A stretch of 64,000 bases of DNA from Nonomuraea cavernae (lineage in GTDB: Bacteria; Actinomycetota; Actinomycetes; Streptosporangiales; Streptosporangiaceae), in NCBI RefSeq assembly GCF_014646355.1, contig NZ_BMNH01000017.1, positions 32,537 to 96,536 on the forward strand, in the 5' to 3' direction. The first letter of the stretch is position 1. Each line of letters starts with the position of its first letter. Shown in pieces: positions 39,101 through 46,373 of the stretch. A model generated the notes under the pieces. The model ran no database searches, was not told where the DNA came from, and saw only the letters and a program-made list of their open reading frames with translations. The position numbers and the translations under genes were made by a program.

Positions 39101-39429
39101 CAGATCCTCCGGTCGAAAGCGAGAGTCACCAGGACAGGTGCCAGAAGCAGGGAGAAGACGAGAACACCGAAGCTCAGGAAAGCCGACCCCCAGATGAGCC
39201 ACACCAGCGTCTGGACGAGCAGGAAACCGAGCAGCACCACGACGTTGCGAGCCCGGCGGCGGCGGGCGAGCAGGCCCCCCTGGCGGGCCACCCGCACCGG
39301 GCGCGGGATCAGCCGGGCGAGGCGGGCACGCCGGCGGGCCGCGCGCGCCTGGCGCTGCTCGTTGAGCCGCATCGCGCGCGCCCGCTCGGCCTCACGTTCG
39401 GCCCGGCGGCGGGCCCGCTCCTTGCTCAC
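39100..39429 (-). CDS. Small membrane protein between hisH and priA
   Basis: 109 residues from GTG at 39429. The first half is highly basic (KERARRRAEREAERARAMRLNEQRQARAARRRARLARLIPRPVRVARQ, given here only as composition: Arg/Ala/Glu-rich helix), followed by two TM helices (NVVVLLGFLLVQTLVWLIWG; AFLSFGVLVFSLLLAPVLVTLAF). The gene overlaps priA by one base (TGATG). Function is unknown; a TM protein at this spot is known in other actinobacterial his operons from memory. A DNA- or RNA-binding anchor is conceivable but unproven. Confidence 0.8.
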   Translation of the reverse strand: MSKERARRRAEREAERARAMRLNEQRQARAARRRARLARLIPRPVRVARQGGLLARRRRARNVVVLLGFLLVQTLVWLIWGSAFLSFGVLVFSLLLAPVLVTLAFDRRI

Positions 39430-39451
39430 CGGAGCTCGCGCCGGGAACGGC

Positions 39452-40081
39452 TCACAGGGTGCCGAGCCAGTTGCGCAGCAACGCCGCGCCGGCGTCGCCT
39501 GACTTCTCGGGGTGGAACTGGGTGGCCATGAGCGGGCCGTTCTCCACGGCGGCCACGAACGGCACGCCATGCTCGGCCCAGGTCACCAGCGGCTCGTCGA
39601 AACCGTCGCCGGGCCGCAGCTCCCAGTCGCGCACGCCGTAGGAGTGGACGAAGTAGAACCGCGTCGCGGCGTCGAGCCCCGCGAACAGCACGCTGTCCGC
39701 GGGCGCCTTGACGGTGTTCCAGCCCATGTGTGGCAGCACGGGAGCGTCGAGCCGCTCGACCGTGCCCGGCCACTCGCCGCAGCCCTCGGTCTCGACGCCG
39801 TGCTCGACGCCCCGGGCGAACAGGATCTGCATGCCGACGCAGATGCCCAGCACCGGGCGTCCGCCGGCCAGCCGCCGGCCGATGATCCGCTCGCCGCGAA
39901 CCGACCGCAGGCCCGTCATGCACGCCTCGAACGCGCCGACGCCCGGCACGACCAGCCCGTCGGCCTCCATCGCGGCGTCGGCGTCGGCGGTCACGGTCAC
40001 GTCGCCGCCCGCCCTGGCCAGGGCCCGCTCGGCCGAGCGCAGGTTGCCGGATCCGTAGTCGAGGACGACGATCCGCTTCAC
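39452..40081 (-). CDS. hisH: Imidazole glycerol phosphate synthase glutaminase subunit
   Basis: 209 residues. A class I glutamine amidotransferase that feeds ammonia to HisF. The nucleophile Cys is in PVLGICVGMQILFA, and the His/Glu pair in VAAVENGPLMATQFHPEKSG. VVLDYGSGNLRSAERAL and LVVPGVGAFEACM are conserved N-terminal parts. Three consecutive GTG codons (40087, 40084, 40081) are available; 40081 overlaps the stop of the small upstream gene as GTGA, matching the other junctions of the operon, so I choose it. Confidence 0.95.
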   Translation of the reverse strand: MKRIVVLDYGSGNLRSAERALARAGGDVTVTADADAAMEADGLVVPGVGAFEACMTGLRSVRGERIIGRRLAGGRPVLGICVGMQILFARGVEHGVETEGCGEWPGTVERLDAPVLPHMGWNTVKAPADSVLFAGLDAATRFYFVHSYGVRDWELRPGDGFDEPLVTWAEHGVPFVAAVENGPLMATQFHPEKSGDAGAALLRNWLGTL

Positions 40082-40233
40082 CACCACATCACCCCCGCCG
40101 TGATCGCCATCGCCGCGCCGATCGCGCAGATGACGGCGCCGATCTTGAGCCCCTGCTTGGCCAGGGAGAAGATGCCGCCGATCAGGAAGAGCCCGATGAA
40201 GACCATCGCGATGGCGATCGCGTTCTCGGTCAT
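40078..40233 (-). CDS. Small two-helix membrane protein between hisB and hisH
   Basis: 51 residues: two hydrophobic helices, ENAIAIAMVFIGLFLIGGIFSLA and KIGAVICAIGAAMAITAGVMWW, joined by KQGL. The ATG at 40233 has GGGAG 5 nt upstream and overlaps the hisB stop (ATGA at 40230-40233); its own stop overlaps the hisH start. The perfect overlaps on both sides argue that it is a real translated gene of the operon. No function known. Confidence 0.8.
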   Translation of the reverse strand: MTENAIAIAMVFIGLFLIGGIFSLAKQGLKIGAVICAIGAAMAITAGVMWW

Positions 40234-40823
40234 AGGACTCCCTTCGTGCTCGGCACGCCCGTGGCGCGCGGGTCGGGCTCGGACGCCTCGCGCAACGCCC
40301 TGGCCAGCGCCTTGAACTGGGCCTCGACGATGTGGTGCGCGTTGCGCCCGTAGGGGACGCTGACGTGCAGGCAGATCGCCGCCTGCGCGACGAACGACTC
40401 GAGGATGTGGCGCGTCATGGTCGTGTCGTATTCGGGGCCGATCATCGGCGCCATGCCCTCGGGCTCGGTGTGCACGAGGTAGGGCCGGCCGGACAGGTCG
40501 ACGGTCACCTGGGCGAGCGACTCGTCGAGCGGGCACGACGCGTTGCCGAACCTCCTGATGCCCGACTTGTCGCCCAACGCCTCGCGGAACGCCGCCCCCA
40601 GCGCGAGAGCCGTGTCCTCGATCGTGTGGTGCGAGTCGATGTGCAGGTCGCCCTCGGTCTTGACGGTCAGGTCGAACAGCCCGTGCTTGCCCAGTTGCGC
40701 CAGCATGTGGTCGAAGAAACCGACCCCCGTCGACACGTCGACCCGGCCGGTGCCGTCGAGACCCACCTCGACCAGGACCGACGTCTCCTTCGTTGCGCGC
40801 TCGACGCGGCCTACGCGACTCAC
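40230..40823 (-). CDS. hisB: Imidazoleglycerol-phosphate dehydratase
   Basis: 197 residues, the monofunctional form. It dehydrates IGP using two Mn ions. Conserved metal motifs: GVGFFDHMLAQLGKHGLFDL, DLHIDSHHTIEDTALALG, SGRPYLVHTEPEG and GRNAHHIVEAQFKALARALREA. GTG at 40823 overlaps the hisC stop (GTGA). Product C-terminus is DPRATGVPSTKGVL, typical of HisB. Confidence 0.97.
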   Translation of the reverse strand: MSRVGRVERATKETSVLVEVGLDGTGRVDVSTGVGFFDHMLAQLGKHGLFDLTVKTEGDLHIDSHHTIEDTALALGAAFREALGDKSGIRRFGNASCPLDESLAQVTVDLSGRPYLVHTEPEGMAPMIGPEYDTTMTRHILESFVAQAAICLHVSVPYGRNAHHIVEAQFKALARALREASEPDPRATGVPSTKGVL

Positions 40824-41941
40824 AGAACTCCCTCCATCGCGGCGCGGAACGCCGCCATCTCCTCGCCGGTGCCGATCGACACTCGCAGCCATTCGGGCGG
40901 CCCGACCTCACGGATGAGCACGCCCCTCGCCAGCAGACCCTCCCAGACCGCGCGCCGCTCGGGGAAGCGCCCGAACAGCACGAAGTTGGCGTCGGAGTCG
41001 GCCACCGTCAAACCCCTGGCACGCAGCCACGACACCGTGGCGTCGCGCTCGCGCCGCAGATCGTCGACCGTACCGAGCAGCTCGGCGCGGTGCCGCAACG
41101 CCACCCGCGCCGCCGCCTGCGTCAGCGTCGACAGGTGGTAGGGCAGCCGCACCAGCAGCAGCGCCTCGATCACGGCCGGATGCGCGGCCAGATAGCCCAC
41201 CCTGGTGCCCGCCATCGCGAACGCCTTGGACATCGTCCGGGTGACGATCAGCCTCGGGTGCTCCGGCAGCAGCGAGAGCGCGGACGGTGTGCCCTCCCGG
41301 GCGAACTCGAAGTAGGCCTCGTCGACCACCACCATGCCCCTGGCGGCCTCCAGCACCCTGGTGATGGTGCCGAGCGGCAGGGCCGTCCCGGTGGGATTGT
41401 TGGGAGAGGTCAGGAAGACGATGTCGGGCCGGTGCTCCTCGACGGCCGCGGCCGCCTTGGCCGGGTCGAGCGAGAAGTCGTCCTCGCGGGCGCCGCTGAT
41501 CCACTCGGTGCTGGTGCCGGTGGTGATGATCGGGTGCATCGAGTAGGACGGCTCGAACCCCAGCGCGGTGCGGCCATAGCCGCCGAAGGCCTGCAGGATC
41601 TGCTGCAACACCTCGTTGGAGCCGTTGGCCGCCCACACCTGACCGGCGCCCAGCCCATGGCCGAGGTGGCCGGCCAGCTCGGCGCGCAGCGCGTCGGCCT
41701 CCCTGTCGGGATAGCGGTTGAGCCCCGCCGCCTCGCGCCGCACCTCCTCGGCCAGGTCGTCGACCAGCGCCTTGGACGGCGGGTAGGGATTCTCGTTGGT
41801 GTTGAGCCGGACCGGGACGTCGATCTGGGGCGCGCCGTACGGTGTCCGGCCCCTGAGGTCGTCACGGATCGGCAGGTCGTGCAGCTCCATGTGCTCCCAC
41901 TTCGTCGCGTCGGCAGGTTCGGGCGCTCCCGGCACGGTCAC
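40820..41941 (-). CDS. hisC: Histidinol-phosphate aminotransferase
   Basis: 373 residues. A fold-type I PLP aminotransferase: VRLNTNENPYPPS, NGSNEVLQQILQAFGG, FLTSPNNPTGTALP, VVDEAYFEF, and the PLP-lysine motif TRTMSKAFAMAGTRVGYLA; the C-terminal Arg for substrate is in LRVSIGTGEEM. The GTG at 41941 overlaps the hisD stop (GTGA); ATG at 41890 (MELHDLPIRD) is the alternative and would give 356 residues. I favour the coupled start. Confidence 0.95.
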   Translation of the reverse strand: MTVPGAPEPADATKWEHMELHDLPIRDDLRGRTPYGAPQIDVPVRLNTNENPYPPSKALVDDLAEEVRREAAGLNRYPDREADALRAELAGHLGHGLGAGQVWAANGSNEVLQQILQAFGGYGRTALGFEPSYSMHPIITTGTSTEWISGAREDDFSLDPAKAAAAVEEHRPDIVFLTSPNNPTGTALPLGTITRVLEAARGMVVVDEAYFEFAREGTPSALSLLPEHPRLIVTRTMSKAFAMAGTRVGYLAAHPAVIEALLLVRLPYHLSTLTQAAARVALRHRAELLGTVDDLRRERDATVSWLRARGLTVADSDANFVLFGRFPERRAVWEGLLARGVLIREVGPPEWLRVSIGTGEEMAAFRAAMEGVL

Positions 41942-43245
41942 GAGGGCACCTGCCAGTCGAAGCGCGCCCTGACCGCGGCGCCGTGCGCGGGCAGGTCCTC
42001 GGCGTCGGCCAGCACCGACACGTGCGCCGCCGCGCCGGCCAGCGCCTCGCGGGTGTAGTCGACGACGTGGATGCCGCGCAGGAACGACTGCACCGACAGG
42101 CCGGAAGAGTGGCAGGCGCAGCCACCCGTGGGCAGCACGTGGTTGGAGCCCGCCAGGTAGTCGCCGAGCGACACCGGGGCGTAGGGGCCCACGAAGATCG
42201 CGCCGGCGTTGCGGATCCGGCCCGCGACCTCCGCCGCGTCGGCGGTGTGGATCTCCAGGTGCTCGGCCGCGTAGGCGTTGACCACCTTGATCCCGTCGTC
42301 GATGCCGTCGACCAGCACGATGCCGGACTGCCGACCGCTCAGCGCCTCGGTGATGCGGGCGGCGTGCCGGGTCGCACCGACCTGGCCGGGCAGCTCCTTC
42401 TCCACCGCCTCGGCCAGCTCCACGCTGTCGGTCACCAGCACGGCGGCGGCGATCACGTCGTGCTCGGCCTGGCTGATCAGGTCGGCCGCCACGTGCACCG
42501 GGTCGGCCGTCTCGTCGGCCAGGATCGCGATCTCGGTCGGCCCGGCCTCGGAGTCGATGCCGATGCGGCCCTTGAGCAGCCGCTTGGCCGCGGCCACCCA
42601 GATGTTGCCGGGGCCCGTGACCATGGTGGCCGACGGACACTCCTCGGTGCCGTAGGCGAACATGGCCACCGCCTGGGCGCCGCCGACGGAGTAGACCTCG
42701 TCGACGCCCAGCAGCGCGCACGCGGCCAGGATCGCCGGGTGCGGCAGCCCGCCGTGCTCCTTCTGCGCCGGGCTCGTCACGGCCAGCGACTCGACGCCGG
42801 CCTCCTGGGCGGGCACGACGTTCATGACCACGCTGGAGGGGTAGACGGCGCGGCCGCCCGGCACGTAGAGCCCGACCCGCTCGACCGGCACCCACCGCTC
42901 GGTGACGGTGCCGCCCGGGACGACCTGGGTCGTGTGGTCGGCGCGGCGCTGGTCGCGGTGGACCAGCCGGGCCCGCCGGATCGCCTCCTCAAGGGCCGCC
43001 CTGACCTCGGGCGCCAGCTCGTCGAGCGCCCCGCGGATGGCCTGCTCGGGCACCCGGGCCCGCTCGATCTCGACCCCGTCGAACCTGGCGGTCAGCTCCC
43101 GTACGGCTGCCGCCCCACGATGGCGCACGTCCTCGCAGATGGGCCGCACCTTCTCCAGGGCGGCCTCGACGTCGAGCTCGGCGCGGGGCAGCACGTCGCG
43201 CAGGTCCTCGGGCAGAGAACCGCGCATGTCGATACGGGAAATCAC
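41938..43245 (-). CDS. hisD: Histidinol dehydrogenase
   Basis: 435 residues. It oxidises histidinol twice to histidine with NAD. Motifs: VPGGRAVYPSSVVMNVVPAQEAGV, ALLGVDEVYSVGGAQAVAMFAYGTE, GPGNIWVAAAKRLL, DSEAGPTEIAILAD (the catalytic Glu-His region follows with SQAEHD), and the C-terminal GDYLAGSNHVLPTGGCA with the zinc-site residues. GTG at 43245 starts VISRIDMRG. First gene of the leftward operon; its promoter should lie in 43246-43367. Confidence 0.97.
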   Translation of the reverse strand: MISRIDMRGSLPEDLRDVLPRAELDVEAALEKVRPICEDVRHRGAAAVRELTARFDGVEIERARVPEQAIRGALDELAPEVRAALEEAIRRARLVHRDQRRADHTTQVVPGGTVTERWVPVERVGLYVPGGRAVYPSSVVMNVVPAQEAGVESLAVTSPAQKEHGGLPHPAILAACALLGVDEVYSVGGAQAVAMFAYGTEECPSATMVTGPGNIWVAAAKRLLKGRIGIDSEAGPTEIAILADETADPVHVAADLISQAEHDVIAAAVLVTDSVELAEAVEKELPGQVGATRHAARITEALSGRQSGIVLVDGIDDGIKVVNAYAAEHLEIHTADAAEVAGRIRNAGAIFVGPYAPVSLGDYLAGSNHVLPTGGCACHSSGLSVQSFLRGIHVVDYTREALAGAAAHVSVLADAEDLPAHGAAVRARFDWQVPS

Positions 43246-43367
43246 CCCACCAGTCTACGGAGTCCACTGGGTGTATCCCGTTCCGTCCACCATCCGGACG
43301 CGCGAGTCGCGGCAGCTCCGGGGCCCCGGGCTAGCATGGCGATGAAGATCCCATCCTGGAGGCCGCC

Positions 43368-43847
43368 ATGCTGACCGACGACGACCTGCTGCATCTGCGC
43401 CGCTGCGTGGAGCTGGCCGCCGAGGCGCTCCACGCGGGCGACGAGCCGTTCGGGTCGGTGCTGGTGGCGGCCGACGGCGCCGTGCTCGCCGAGGACCACA
43501 ACCACGTGGCCGGCGGCGACCGGACCCGGCATCCGGAGTTCGCGCTGGCCCGCTGGGCGGCGGCCAACCTCACCCCCGGGGAGCGGGCGGCCGCGACCGT
43601 CTACACCTCGGGTGAGCACTGCCCGATGTGCGCCGCCGCGCACGGCTGGGTCGGGCTCGGCCGCATCGTCTACGTGAGCTCCTCCGAGCAGCTGGCCGGC
43701 TGGCTGGCCGAGCTGGGTGTCCCGGCGCCGCCTGTCCGCACCCTGCCGATCAACGACATCGTGCCGGGCGCCGAGGTGGTCGGGCCCGTCCCCGGGCTCG
43801 CGGACGAGGTGCGGGAGCTGCAGCGCCGGTTCCACGGCGCGGCCTGA
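43368..43847 (+). CDS. Zinc-dependent nucleoside/cytidine deaminase-like protein
   Basis: 159 residues. The CDA fold motif HPEFALA supplies zinc His and the catalytic Glu, and EHCPMCAAA supplies two zinc cysteines. GDEPFGSVLVAADGAVLAEDHNHV is the conserved substrate strand of the guanine deaminase/TadA-type group. The substrate (guanine, cytosine or other) is not clear. GGAGG precedes the ATG at 43368, and TAGCAT at 43332 could be the -10. Divergent from hisD. Confidence 0.9.
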   Translation: MLTDDDLLHLRRCVELAAEALHAGDEPFGSVLVAADGAVLAEDHNHVAGGDRTRHPEFALARWAAANLTPGERAAATVYTSGEHCPMCAAAHGWVGLGRIVYVSSSEQLAGWLAELGVPAPPVRTLPINDIVPGAEVVGPVPGLADEVRELQRRFHGAA

Positions 43848-43875
43848 CCCGTCCCCGCCCGTCGAAGCCCGCCCC

Positions 43876-45015
43876 TCAGGACGTCTCCGCGACGAGCGAG
43901 GGGGCCGGCTCACGCAGGGTTCCCGACAGCAGCCAGGCCAGGGCCGGAAAGACCACCAGCGCCGACAGGGCCAGGCGCAGGGAGGTGCCCTCCGCCAGCG
44001 CCCCGATCAGCGGGCTGGTCAGCCCGCCCGCGCTGACCGCCAGGCCGAGCGTCACCCCGCCGGCCGTGCCCACCCGGCGCGGCAGATAGTCCTGGCCCAG
44101 CGTCACATGCAGGGAGAACGGCGCGTACAGGAAGATCGCGGTGGCCGCGACGAAGACGTACGCCGCGTGACCGGGGACGAGCACGATCCCGGCGAGGGCC
44201 GGGACACTGGCCGCGTACGCCAGCCGCATCGTGCGTACCCGGCCCCGGCGGGCCGCGAGCCGGCCGCCGAGCACGGTGCCCAGCGCGCCCCCCGCGAACA
44301 GCGTGAACAACGCCACCGCGCCCGCCGCGCCGCCCCCCAGGTAGACCGCGATGAACGCGCTCAGCCCGACGTACACCACGGACCGGAAGACGATCACCAG
44401 CGTGAGGCGGGCGAACGACGCCCAGTCGTCCCGCCCCGAGACGGGCGAGGCGGCGCGCACCGCCGCCTCACGCCCGGCCACGGCGCGGATCACCGTCAGT
44501 GTGAGCAGCGCGCCCGCCAGCGCCGGCACCACCAGGAGCGGCGACGCGCCGAGCCCGCCCAGCGACAGCAGCGGCGTGACGATGACGGGCGCGCTCGCGA
44601 AACCGAGCGTGCCCCCCAGGGAGAACCAGCTCATCCGCACGTGGCTGCCCTCGCTGGCGATCCGCGCCAGGCGCGCCGCCTCCGGATGGTACGCCGCCAC
44701 CCCCAGCCCCGACAGGGCCACGGCCAGCCAGGTCAGGACGTACGACCCGGAGACGCCGCTGAGCGCGACCCCCAGCCCGGCGGTGGTCATGCTGACCGGG
44801 ATCAGCCACGGCATCCGCCACCTGTCGGTCAGCACGCCGAACACCGGCTGGACGACGGACGACAGCGACGTGGCCGCCAGCACGACGCCCGACGCCGCCA
44901 CGTAGCCGTAGCCGCGCTCCATCACCAGGAACGGGACGAGAGCGGGCACCGCGCCCTGGTAGACGTCCACGCTCCCGTGGCCGATGGCGAGCATGGCGAC
45001 CCTGTTCACTTTCAC
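43876..45015 (-). CDS. MFS transporter, fosmidomycin-resistance (Fsr)-like
   Basis: 379 residues, 12 predicted TM helices. The start VKVNRVAMLAIGHGSVDVYQGAVPALVPFLV and SSVVQPVFGVLTDRW match the Fsr branch of drug:H+ antiporters; a second copy of the loop motif occurs at GGRLAARRGRVRTM. Likely exports a drug or metabolite. GTG at 45015; GTG at 45009 is possible. It shares a 54-nt divergent promoter region with an AraC regulator, which probably controls it. Confidence 0.87.
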   Translation of the reverse strand: MKVNRVAMLAIGHGSVDVYQGAVPALVPFLVMERGYGYVAASGVVLAATSLSSVVQPVFGVLTDRWRMPWLIPVSMTTAGLGVALSGVSGSYVLTWLAVALSGLGVAAYHPEAARLARIASEGSHVRMSWFSLGGTLGFASAPVIVTPLLSLGGLGASPLLVVPALAGALLTLTVIRAVAGREAAVRAASPVSGRDDWASFARLTLVIVFRSVVYVGLSAFIAVYLGGGAAGAVALFTLFAGGALGTVLGGRLAARRGRVRTMRLAYAASVPALAGIVLVPGHAAYVFVAATAIFLYAPFSLHVTLGQDYLPRRVGTAGGVTLGLAVSAGGLTSPLIGALAEGTSLRLALSALVVFPALAWLLSGTLREPAPSLVAETS

Positions 45016-45069
45016 GGTCCGATCATCACCGCCGGGGCGGCTGGCCTGCTTCCGATAAAATGCCAAGTT

Positions 45070-45813
45070 ATGCCGGAGATCCGCCATCTGCCGGAGGCTC
45101 CCACGGGCAGGCGCCCCCTCGCGCCGGGCACGGGCATCGACGCCCACCGGCACGACACCCACCAGATCGGCTACGCCTGCCGGGGCGTGCTGTCGGTCAC
45201 CACCGGCGCCGGCACCTGGGTCGCCCCGGCCAACCGGGCGATCTGGATCCCGGCCGGGACCGTGCACGAGCACCGCGCCCACGGCCGCACCGACCTGCGC
45301 CTGGTCGGGATGCCGGTCACCGACGACCCGCTCGGCCTGGCCCGGCCCGCCGTGCTGGCCGTCGGCCCGCTGCTGCGGGAGCTGATCATCGCCTACACGG
45401 ACGGCGGCCTCGACTCCGGCGAGGAGCGAGAGCGGCTGCGAGCGGTGCTCCTCGACCAGCTCCGCCGCGCCCCCGAGCAGCCGTTCCACCTGCCCACGGC
45501 GCGCGACCCGCGGCTGGCCGCCGTCTGCGCGCTGCTGCACGACGACCCGGCCGACGGGCGTACACTCGCCCAGCTGGGCACGGCGGCGGGCGCCAGCGCC
45601 AGGACGCTGGCCAGGCTCTGCCGCGCCGAGCTCGGCATGAGCTTCCCGCAGTGGCGCACGCAGCTGCGGCTGCACCACGCGCTGCTGCTGCTCGCCGACG
45701 GCGTCGCGGTGACGACCGTGGCGCATCGCTGCGGGTGGGCCTCGGCCAGCGCGTTCATCGACGTGTTCCGGCGTGCTCTCGGGTACACGCCGGGCAGGGC
45801 CTTTACAATGTAG
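45070..45813 (+). CDS. AraC family transcriptional regulator
   Basis: 247 residues. An N-terminal cupin (HRHDTHQIGYACRGVLSVTTGAGTWVAPANRAIWIPAGTVHEHRAHG) would sense a small ligand. The C-terminal AraC HTH pair is at about 160-245: TLAQLGTAAGASARTLARLCRAELGMSFPQWRTQLRLHHALLLLADGVAVTTVAHRCGWASASAFIDVFRRALGYTPGRA. ATG at 45070 without a clear ribosome-binding site. Divergent from the MFS gene, its probable target. Confidence 0.93.
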   Translation: MPEIRHLPEAPTGRRPLAPGTGIDAHRHDTHQIGYACRGVLSVTTGAGTWVAPANRAIWIPAGTVHEHRAHGRTDLRLVGMPVTDDPLGLARPAVLAVGPLLRELIIAYTDGGLDSGEERERLRAVLLDQLRRAPEQPFHLPTARDPRLAAVCALLHDDPADGRTLAQLGTAAGASARTLARLCRAELGMSFPQWRTQLRLHHALLLLADGVAVTTVAHRCGWASASAFIDVFRRALGYTPGRAFTM

Positions 45814-45854
45814 ATTCGATAGACTGTCCATTCTCGGACACCGGAGGGATCGAC

Positions 45855-46346
45855 GTGAGCAAGGCGAAGGCCCAGGGGGGCACTCCGGCCACGGTGGCGC
45901 TGACCAGGGCCAAGGCGGCGTTCACGCTCCACCCCTACGAGCACGACGCCGCCGCCCAGGCCTACGGCGAGGAGGCGGCCGACGCGCTCGGCGTGCCGTA
46001 CGAGCGGATCTTCAAGACGCTGGTCGCCGAGATGGAGAGCGGGCTCGCGGTGGCCGTCGTGCCGGTGGCGGGCAAGCTCGACCTCAAGGCGCTGGCCGCG
46101 GCCCTGGGCGGCAAGCGGGCCGCGATGGCCGACGCGGCCAAGGTGGAGCGGGTCACCGGCTACGTGGTCGGCGGCATCAGCCCGCTCGGGCAGCGCAAGG
46201 CGCTGCCGACCGTGGTCGACTCCTCGGCGCTGGAGTTCGACACGATCTACTTCTCGGCCGGCAAGCGCGGGCTGCAGATCGAGACCGCCCCGGCCAACCT
46301 CGTCACCCTCACCCGGGCCGTCACCGCCCCCATCGGCAAGCGCTGA
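45855..46346 (+). CDS. ybaK: Cys-tRNA(Pro)/Cys-tRNA(Cys) deacylase YbaK
   Basis: 163 residues. YbaK hydrolyses mischarged Cys-tRNA(Pro). Motifs: TLHPYEHD, YGEEAADALGVPYERIFKTLVAE, the catalytic Lys in VVPVAGKLDLKALAAALGGKRAAMADAAKVERVTGYVVGGISPLGQRKALPTVVD. The GTG at 45855 has GGAGG at 7-nt spacing. It is 41 nt downstream of the AraC gene and convergent with the PBP gene. Confidence 0.94.
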   Translation: MSKAKAQGGTPATVALTRAKAAFTLHPYEHDAAAQAYGEEAADALGVPYERIFKTLVAEMESGLAVAVVPVAGKLDLKALAAALGGKRAAMADAAKVERVTGYVVGGISPLGQRKALPTVVDSSALEFDTIYFSAGKRGLQIETAPANLVTLTRAVTAPIGKR

Positions 46347-46373
46347 CCCCGTCCCCCGTCCCTCCGGTCACCG

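Noticed and set aside
43876..46346. Defence or resistance island around the MFS/AraC genes
   Set aside because: The composition matches neighbours and there are no mobile-element genes; it looks like a normal transporter-regulator pair.
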